Shown here: positions 56,740-64,000 of the stretch, one piece after another
Position numbering within the stretch: the stretch's first letter is position 1
How the letters are laid out: each line of letters starts with the position of its first letter
Assembly (NCBI RefSeq): GCF_009730915.1
Contig: NC_052487.1
Coordinates: 18,902,529 to 18,966,528, forward strand
Reading direction: 5' to 3'
Source: Dioscorea cayenensis subsp. rotundata
Taxonomy: Eukaryota; Streptophyta; Magnoliopsida; Dioscoreales; Dioscoreaceae
Length of the DNA: 64,000 nt
Program-made: the position numbers and the translations under genes
Notes under the pieces: model-generated
Databases searched by the model: none
What the model was told of the DNA's origin: nothing
The model's input: only the letters and a program-made list of their open reading frames with translations

Positions 56740-58960
56740 GTGGGTGAATTGTTCTATTAGCTCCTTGCAATCTATCTTCAAAGATCTCAGCCAATCCTTC
56801 GGATATATGCACATTTGCACTGCTTTGATTATTCATTCCGCTCCTCCTATCATCCGAAAGACTCTTTTTCCCCGCGACTAAAACAAGACTCGATACTCAT
56901 CGTAGACATCGGGTGGAGTTAATCAGATCACGAGCCATGGCGCAAGTACAGTGATAACTATGCTACCGTTGTTTCCACCATGTCAAAAATATCAAACTTA
57001 TCCATTTCTTCCGATGTAAGGAAATTATTAATATTATTATTTAAATAATGATTTATTTCATGAGAAGTAGAAGAAGTACTAGTATTAGAAGAAGAAAAAG
57101 AAGAAGAAGCACCCATGGAAATTTTTTTTAATTATATTTACAACATAAGTGGCGGATCTATTTTTGGTGCTTGAAGAGGAACTTTCACTAGATTGAGGCA
57201 TATTGAAAGTCCTTCTATCACCATATTTTCTATGATATTCATTATACATGTCATAAAAAATAAAAGAACGATAATTTTCTTTTCAAAAAGAGAATGATCA
57301 AGATCCATATTATTATCATAAGAATCAATTATGCAAAAAAAGTGCCATCAATTTTAAAACGGGGGTCAAGAAACATAGCTAAAAATAGGAAGTGGTTCGA
57401 TTTTTTTCCAAAAATATTTTTTTAAAAATTTTTTTCCTCCATGGGAGCAATAATAGGAGCAAAAATTAGGGTCTTCTATATTTTTGCAAAAAAACCTCAC
57501 TAATAAAAAAATATTTGGTTGACAATAATAGATGAAGTGGAATAATAAACATCGGACAAAATATTAGTTGAAGCATAAAAAATTTCCAAAAATTCCTTAA
57601 TTAAATGGCAAACTTCCTAATCATAATTAGTGACATGATCATTGGGAAATCTCTCATTAACAAATATAGAAATAATATCTCTATCATTATAAGCACACTC
57701 CAACATTTCATAAGTTGAATTCCACCTATGCTCAACATCAATGATATATCTTTTACATTTTTCTCCCCTTTCCGAACAATAAGCTTGAAAAATCATGTCT
57801 TCGGGTTGAACCATTTCGAACATATAAAAATAGAATTTCAAACTTTTTAATATGGGGGCTCAATTATTTTTTTAAACCATCTTTAACACATAAATTCAAA
57901 AACATGACAAGCACAACGCACATGAAAAAAGCCCCCGAAAAATAAAGGCATTAAATTCATTTTTTTAAAAAGATCGACCGCATTGTTATTTGTCAAGCAT
58001 TATCCAAACTAATTGAAAAATATAGAACTCGAAAATATTATACTCATTAATAGCCCGAGTTATATAACTTGCAATAACACTTATGTATGGCGGTGTTCTA
58101 ATTCAAAAAAACTTAAAATACGCTTTTGCAAAACCCAATTATTATCAATATAGTGACCGGTAACACAAAGATAATTCGTTTGAAATTGAGAAGACCAAAT
58201 ATCCGAAGTAAGAGAAATTTTAAAAGAAGAAGAAGATAATTTGGAAATTAATTTTTGTTTATAATCATCATAAATAATAAGACAATATTTTCTCATAGTA
58301 TTTCTTGAAACCGATTAAAAAAATTTGGATTAAAAACCTCGAATAAGCATTTTTATAAAAAGCTGGGTTTTTTTCGGCAAGATAAAAAAAGGTTGCTCAT
58401 TTTGAACAATAAATTTCACAACTTCTTTTCTTGCATTTTCATTATTAAAAAAATAAAATTTCCCATACTTAAATCGGTAAAAACTAATTTGCGCTTTGGT
58501 GGGATCGTAGTGCCTTCGCGGCATGCTTATCGGCATGTCTTTTTAAATGCCCCTCAAGTTTGGCAAGAAAAAAATCTTTTTACATTTTTTTTACAAACCG
58601 CCCGAAAGTGCCTTTTGTTCGAAAAATCAACAATGTCATAAAATTGCCAAACCCCGAAGTTCGCTTTTCTAGAGCTTCAAGGGTTGTTACTTGATGGCCC
58701 AATATTTGGGGTCTCAATAACAACATCATCATCATCCGGAGAATTTAACGGGTATTTTCATAAAAAACCAAACGGAGAATTATCGGAGGGAAAGTTGGGA
58801 GAAGAACCGCCATTATGAAAAATTAAAAAAATTAAGAACAACGGATTACCCTCAATTGCTTTTAACAAATAATTTACGAAGTCGATTTTTTTGGTGCCGA
58901 TTTCTTTTTGAGTGCAATTGAGATACTTGATGATGAACTTGAAACTTGGATTTGCAAACT
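56740..58960 (-). pseudogene. hAT transposase (RICESLEEPER-like), fragmented
   Basis: Read from high to low coordinates: a BED zinc-finger remnant near 58640-58520 (VWQFYD, AVCKK, then GHLKRHADKH); SLTSDIWSSQFQTNYLCVTG near 58220, then HYIDNNWVLQKRIL; an acidic DDE-region remnant; DVEHRWNSTYEMLECAYND near 57750-57690; and the hATC dimerisation domain near 56925-56800 (MSTMSIESCFSRG, then SLSDDRRSG in the next frame). The order BED, DDE region, hATC is that of plant hAT transposases. Several stops and frameshifts make it non-functional. Its product would have bound the GC-rich ends in the nucleus. Confidence 0.88.
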
Positions 58961-59299
58961 TGAAGCTTGGAAGTTGCACTTAGAAGCCAAAGAGAGAATT
59001 AGATTGAGAGATGAGAGAGTTTGGTGTGGAAATTTTAGTTTGAATTTAGGGGTATTTATAATTTTTTTAATATTTTTTTATTCGAAAAATGCCCTCATAA
59101 ACCAGCCGCTTTATAGTTGTTGTAAAGGGCAAAAATTATCATTTACACCAAAAGACTAAAAATACCCATAAAACTAGCCGTTAGATAGTTGTTGGGATGG
59201 GTAAAAAAATGTCTTTCTATCAAAGCAAAAAAAGAAAAAAATAAATTCAAAGTTTTAATACTCACAAAAATAAAAAAATAAAAAAATTAAGAAGTGGAT

Positions 59300-59526
59300 C
59301 GCTATGGGGCGGCTCCAGGTCTGGGCCGGCACTGCCCAACCGCCACCCCACCGGGCAACAGGTCGGGCCGACCCACGGGCCACAGATTCTCGGCCCCGGC
59401 CCGGCCAGGTTCTGGTCGCGCTCACCCGGACACGATTCCCGTAGCATCGCGCTCGGGGTCGGGCACGACCCAAATCGTTCCGGGTCGTGCCGGGCCCGGG
59501 CCGACACGGCCCATTTGACACCTCTA
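59300..59526. repeat. GC-rich subterminal repeat region, right end of the hAT element
   Basis: Inverted counterpart of the left end, with GGGCCGGCAC, GGGCCGACCC and GGGCCCGGGCC words. It ends GGCCCATTTGACACCTCTA. Confidence 0.7.
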
Positions 59527-59559
59527 ATCTTACTCATTAAAAAACATTAAATGAAGTAA

Positions 59560-60102
59560 ATTATACCTTTGATGTAGTGGTGACTGGGAGCGTGGGAGGG
59601 AAGCGGTGTCCGGAATGGGGACCGGGGGCGAGGGAGGTTCGTGTACGGTCGGAATGGGGACTAGGAGCAGGGGAGGGAAACGGTGGCCGGAATGGGGACC
59701 GGGACCGGGAGAGGGAAGCGTCCGAGAGAGGGAGAGGGAGGTGGCGGCCTGAACGGGGGCCGGGAGCGGTGGAGGGAGGTGGCGGCCTGAACGAGGCCGG
59801 GAGCGGAGGAGGGAGACGACGACCTGAACTAGTGCCGGGAGCGGGTGCCGGGAGTAGGCAGCCGGGAGAAAGATGTGGCGGCCGGGAACAGGGGAGGGAA
59901 GCGGCGACCAGGAAGCGGCTGGGAAAGAATCGAGAGAGAGAGAGAGAGAACCCCGAGTGAGAGAGAGATAGAGAGAGAGATGCCCTTGTTTTTTGTTTCT
60001 CCTTTTTATTTTTTAAAATTAAAAAAAAAATTGACACATCACCAGCCACATCATTCTTGTGGCTGGTTCGTGTGATGGCTTCGCTTCATATAGCATTACT
60101 CA
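59560..60102. mobile_element. Mutator-like non-autonomous element, one end missing
   Basis: GC-rich interior with repeated GGAATGGGGACCGGGA(G/C) and GGAGGGAAGCGG words. It ends in GACACATCACCAGCCACATCA, then GTGGCTGGTTCGTGTGATGG and ATATAGCATTACTCA, close to the terminal repeat of the element at 60112-60863. The left terminus is not recognisable. The long Arg/Gly and Pro/Ser open frames on both strands follow from GC-rich repeats and are not accepted as genes. Confidence 0.6.
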
Positions 60103-60111
60103 TATTTTTTT

Positions 60112-60863
60112 GAGTAATGCTATATTGAACGAACAAACCACACGAACCAGCCACACAACTGATGTGGCTGGTGACGTGGACTTTTGATTTTTTTTTTAAT
60201 TTAAAAAAAATTAAAAAAACTAAAAAAGGGAGAAACAAAGTAGGGCATCTCTCTTTCTTGAAAAATTAGGGCATCTCCCGGTCGTGGCGACTGTCGCTTC
60301 CCTCCCCTTCTCTCGGCGGCCGTTCAAGCCACCTCCTCCTCCCCCGTCGCTTCCTTCTCCGGTTGCCGTCACTTCCCTCTCCGGTTGTCGCTCCCGTCGC
60401 TTCCCTCTCCGGTGGCCGCTCCCGTCGCTTCCCTTTCCGGTGGCCGCTCCCGTCGCTTCCCTCTCCGGTGGCCGCTCCCGTCGCTTCCCTTTCCGGTGGC
60501 CGCTCCCGTCGCTTCCCTCTCCGGTCGCCGCTCCCGTTGCCGAGACGGAGCCGGGAGCTGGGGAGGGAAGCGCCGGCCGGGAGGGAAACGGCGGCCAGGA
60601 CGGGCGCCGGGAGTTGGGAAGGGATCGGCGGAGGGAAGCCGCGGCCGGGACGGAGCCGGAAAAAGGGGAGGGAAGAGCCGGCCGGGAGGGAAAGAGAGAA
60701 CCAAACGAGAGATAGAGAAGGAGAGCCTCACGTGGGTGTTTCTCCCCTTTTTAGTTTTTTTATTTTTTTTTTAAATTAAAAAAAAAATCAAAAGTCCACG
60801 TCACCAGCCACATCTGTTGTGTGGTTGGTTCGTGTGGTTTGTTCGTTCAATATAACATTACTC
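60112..60863. mobile_element. Mutator-like non-autonomous element, 752 bp, long TIRs
   Basis: The terminal inverted repeats are about 75 bp. The left starts GAGTAATGCTATATTGAACG and the right, read on the other strand, starts GAGTAATGTTATATTGAACG. The arms continue through AACAAACCACACGAACCA and CCACGTCACCAGCCACAT. The target duplication TATTTTTTT lies at 60103-60111 and 60864-60872, 9 bp as expected for Mutator, although low complexity weakens it. The GC-rich interior (60285-60720) stands out from AT-rich surroundings, as in Pack-MULE-type elements, but no host gene was recognised in it. Confidence 0.85.
60368..60535. repeat. 28-bp minisatellite x 6 inside the Mutator-like element
   Basis: The unit is GTCGCTTCCCTCTCCGGTGG followed by CCGCTCCC. 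Units alternate CCCTCTCC and CCCTTTCC in the inner copies, suggesting expansion as a 56-bp dimer. In one frame it would encode a Ser-Arg-Arg-Phe-Pro repeat, which I do not take as a protein. Confidence 0.93.
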
Positions 60864-61145
60864 TATTTTTTTTAGTTGTTTGATTGAATTAAATATTTAG
60901 CCGACCAGTGCTTTTCTAAAAAAAAACCATGATTTAATATATTCAATAACCACCATGTTTTAAAATAAAGGAGCATTATTCATTAATTTTAATAATTATA
61001 TTTATTTACCTCGATTTATAATCTGGATTTTCTATTTTCCACTTTAGTTTGTTTACAAGAATTGATTATTATTGGGTGTTTTATTATTAATAATTATTTG
61101 AGAAAATTAATCTCTATTCCATTACCTCGGGATAAGAAATTTTAG

Positions 61146-63021
61146 ATGAACGGCTTTGGGTTGCCATCATCCTCATCCAGAATTGTGCTCCATCAAGCCA
61201 TCATCGAAAAAGCAGCAGCTTTCGCAAGAGCGAGAGCAATGTCGTCGGCTTCGAAGAGGAGAAAGATCGAGGAGAAGGGGTAACATTCTCATGAATTCTC
61301 TCTATTTTTGAGAAATCTTGCACTAGTTTGTTATTTGTTCGATTAATTTCGAAATTATTGATGTATGTGCTTCGATTCCGGCCAATTAGGATTTGGGGGA
61401 TGATGTAAATTTGGGTGGTGGTTTTGAATCAGGATCTTGGTTTTTTAGTTGTTCTTTTGGTGGATCTGATTGCAATTCTTGGGGATGTGTTGTTGATGTT
61501 GAATTTTGATCTTCTGGTAAGCATTTGTATGAAAGTTTATTTGTAAGTATGAGAAATTGTAATTCTGAAACACAATAAAGAGCTTGATGCATCCAAAGGT
61601 GAAATTTTGTTGGGTGCGGTTGATCAAAGATGGAGTATTTGCAAGTAGAACTTCGTCCTGCGGGCAATTTACGCTTTCTCTTTGTTTGTTTAGTGATAAC
61701 TTCTATGACTTGTTACTTTTTCCTCAGTTTAGAGATGTTGGTGGATGACAATTCTATCATGTTTTGGAATTGAAGGAGATTTGTTAGTATTTTTTGTTTG
61801 TAGTGGATTATCTGCGCTCAAGGTTGCAAATCCTGCTGGCCTTGTTTTGCAAAGGGAGCACTTAACCAATAATGGAAGATAAGGGAACATAAAGAGTGAA
61901 GGTTGAGCAACCTTGACAATTATTTAGAATACTTTTAGAGCTAATGTTTGATAGAGGCTATCTGTGGGGTAGAAGTCTAAGCATTTTGTAAGTGTATACT
62001 ATATATTTATATTGTCTGTAGTTGGCTGATCTATATTGATTATGATGATGAAGTTAGTTGATTTGGTTTTATACTAGGGATGAACCTTCCATATCTCTCC
62101 CAGAGATTTCTTGAAAACTCTGGTGAAATCATGATAGGCTGAATCGAATAACAACTTCTGCTTGTGGTGTTAGATATATATATTTCTAGCTGTTTTTTGT
62201 TTTTTTATTGTGTAGGAAGTTTCTCACATACATCATCACCTTTGATAAACAATCTCTCAGCATAATTGATCTTTATTAAATATTCAAATACTCCACAAGC
62301 TTTCTTCTCCCATCCTGCACAGCCTTTGAATCCAATAACTGTCTTTCTCCAAGTGGAGAAAACCTTTGGTACATCTTTTCACTCTTTTTTAAATTGTCCA
62401 TCTCTAAGCATAAGGTACCTGCCTTTCATGGTTTTAGTATAACTGTAGGAGATTGTACAGAGGAAATTTCTATTCATGGCACTACAAAAACTTGTAGTGG
62501 TATTTGATACTGTCACTGAGAAAAGCTTGAGATGTTTGAACTTGTGATGAAGAAGTGTGAGATATAATTGTAGTAGTGAAGAGAAACTGAATACTTCAGG
62601 CACATGAACCTCTGCCAAATAAGTTCTATGTCACGTGGATGTATATGGTGTCCCAGTCTGTGCTTATAACATGTGTCTAACCTTTCTTTTTATGTTGGTT
62701 CTGTTTGTTCTCTTGTAGGTCTGTCACCGAATCAGCTTCCATTGGCAAAGCTGCACCGTCTGTATGTAGCTTACCATTATGCTTTTGCGAATTTATTTTA
62801 CAAATTCATTTCCATGTTCATCTGATCCGATTTTTTAACGCTTGCAATGTTCAGGTTTCAGTAGGACGTTCAGAGGGGATAGATTTGATGGTTCAACAAG
62901 CCAAAAAATTTGCAGTGACACAGGCACAACAAGAAGGATGTCTTGGAAACTATAAAAGTGTTGATTCACCATTTGGGAACTATCTTGTCCCTGTAATTCC
63001 CACTCATACTGATTTATACAG
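61146..63021 (+). CDS. Unidentified nuclear-type gene, first three coding exons (continues past the window)
   Basis: The exons are 61146..61279, 62719..62761 and 62855..63021, with GT/AG introns, phases 2, 0 and 2, and an unbroken frame. The protein starts MNGFGLPSSSSRIVLHQAII, followed by an Ala/Arg-rich stretch and SASKRRKIEEKG, a possible nuclear localisation signal. Next come SVTESASIGKAAPS and VSVGRSEGIDLMVQQAKKFA, then VTQAQQEGCLGNYKSVDSPF with GNYLVPVIPTHTDLYR at the end of exon 3. The regular exon structure and non-random composition argue for a real gene. I cannot name the family. An alternative start is the internal Met at residue 32. Later exons should lie beyond 64000. Confidence 0.65.
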
Positions 63022-64000
63022 GTAGATATTCACCCATTGACTTCAAGTTTGCTTTCCATTTTGGTGGGATCAATGAACTTGATTTGATGTAGATGTATCA
63101 GTAATAACACGATAAACATTATTTATCTGTAATCTGTTTCTATGTGATTAGTATCCAATCAGTAATCAGTTTTGAGGGAACATTTAGTTAGATGTCTTAG
63201 TACTCTTTCTATGGTATATCATTACATCTCAACAAAATATGAAAGAAAATTATTCTCATGGCATCCTGATGCATCATGAAATTTAGTTCATTTAAATTCA
63301 AAAAGGAATTATTCATATGATGTAGGTGATGGACTTAGGTTTTGTGTTATCATTCCTGTTCATAAGAGTCTACAATAAAAGAATAGATATTACTTTTGTG
63401 ATTCCGTTCATAGGAGTTTGGTATTATAAAGGAGATCATTCCTTTCTTAATTTTTGCATTCATAGGAGTGGGGGATAAAGGACGAAGCTCATTCCTTTCA
63501 TATTGTTGTACTACCCTATTTTGAAGGCTTGCTGCATTATTCAAACAGAGAATTTGAATTTAGCTTTCATAATCTGTTTGTGTGACAAGCAATAGGTATG
63601 GGTATTTAACCTACTGAGTCTGTGTTTTTATCACTTTTTTCTGGCCATTATTTTTCTTTATTCCCTTAATTTAATTTCCCAAACTGCATTTCTTTAAATA
63701 ATTTCCTAAAATCATAGGGTTACAGGGAGAATTATAGGCAATTTGATGGTTGACCCGTATCACATTCTTAACATGGAAGCTTGTACGTTTTGGAAACGTT
63801 TTTCAAAAAACTCATTTTTTATTTTATTTTCTGTTTTCTGATGTTTGTTACTATTGTTTTAGAAAAATAAGTTTTAAAAAATAAAAACAAAAAAATGTTT
63901 GTTATAAAGTAATGAATCAACATGTTTTTATCATATCGTTACTATTTTTTTTTTTTTTTTTATATTTTAATAGTGAAACATTTAGATAATTTTTATAAAA
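63022..64000. other. Intron of the 61146 gene, AT-rich
   Basis: Begins with the donor GTAGATATT after ...TTATACAG. No further exon was recognised. A motif CATTCATAGGAGT / GTTCATAAGAGT recurs at about 63355, 63405 and 63458 at roughly 50-bp spacing with ATTCCTTT words, a weak tandem repeat. Confidence 0.5.

Larger units (their letters stand above)
55048..59526 (-). mobile_element. hAT DNA transposon, 4.48 kb, complete but decayed
   Basis: The left end is TAAAGGTGTCAAATGGGCCG. The right end, read on the other strand, is TAGAGGTGTCAAATGGGCCG. A perfect 8-bp target duplication ATCTTACT flanks it at 55040-55047 and 59527-59534. Subterminal regions on both sides are rich in GGCCCGGCC-type words, typical of hAT transposase-binding arrays. 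A broken minus-strand transposase lies inside (56740-58960). TIR plus 8-bp duplication plus hATC domain make the superfamily call firm. Confidence 0.96.

Noticed and set aside
59577..60075. Arg/Gly- and Pro/Ser-rich open frames of up to 162 codons on both strands
   Set aside because: GC-rich, stop-poor repeat DNA of a Mutator-like element gives long frames on both strands at once; composition mirrors the repeat words.
60284..60779. Ser-Arg-Arg-Phe-Pro repeat ORF of about 140 codons
   Set aside because: Produced by the 28-bp minisatellite, with overlapping frames on both strands equally open. It lies inside TIRs without promoter or homology.
1..64000. tRNA, rRNA and CRISPR arrays
   Set aside because: Looked for and not seen. 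The direct repeats present have transposon or minisatellite structure without unique spacers, and the only tRNA-related words are retrotransposon primer-binding sites.

Overview
This is nuclear DNA from a flowering plant. The support is spliced genes with GT/AG introns, plant-specific protein families (DUF641/GIL1-type, RSZ-type SR protein, FAR1-related, PTI1-like kinase) and a dense load of plant transposons: Ty1-copia, hAT, Mutator-like and foldback MITEs. The species cannot be named from the sequence. There are no bacterial operons, CRISPR arrays or recognisable tRNA/rRNA genes. A run of exactly 1000 N (53418-54417) shows this is a scaffold with a placeholder gap.

Layout. 1-6.6 kb: a four-exon minus-strand gene for a 114-residue UBTD-type protein, with two MITE-like insertions in its introns. 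7.1-16.9 kb: a decayed Ty1-copia element with matching LTRs and a 5-bp target duplication, whose gag is split by a second 4.6-kb insertion that carries an intronless, broken copy of a PTI1-like kinase. 17.6-22 kb: a seven-exon minus-strand gene for a secreted or membrane-anchored NHL-repeat protein. 22.4-25.6 kb: AT-rich DNA with a TIR element. 25.65-30.25 kb: a second, better preserved copia element on the minus strand. 31 kb: a possible gene-start relic. 33.9-35.3 kb: a single-exon plus-strand DUF641 gene with one apparent frameshift. 35.3-45.3 kb: AT-rich and repeat-rich DNA, including a 265-bp foldback element, an orphan exon-like segment and two minisatellite arrays. 45.9-51.5 kb: a plus-strand RSZ-type SR splicing factor whose RS-domain exons lie in a tandem exon-plus-intron array. 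54.4 kb: the N-terminus of a FAR1-related gene cut by the gap. 55.05-59.53 kb: a complete but decayed hAT transposon with a perfect 8-bp target duplication, apparently carrying a captured host exon. 59.5-60.9 kb: GC-rich Mutator-like non-autonomous elements. 61.1 kb to the end: the first three coding exons of an unidentified plus-strand gene that runs off the window.

The host genes look independent of one another: UBTD in ubiquitin biology, RSZ in splicing, DUF641 in growth and tropism, NHL at the membrane. The strongest theme is transposons that carry or reshape host coding sequence. Examples are the retro-copied kinase in the nested insertion, the captured ORF in the hAT element, and the SR gene exon array. 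Splice sites were read by eye from consensus and reading-frame continuity and are not transcript-verified.
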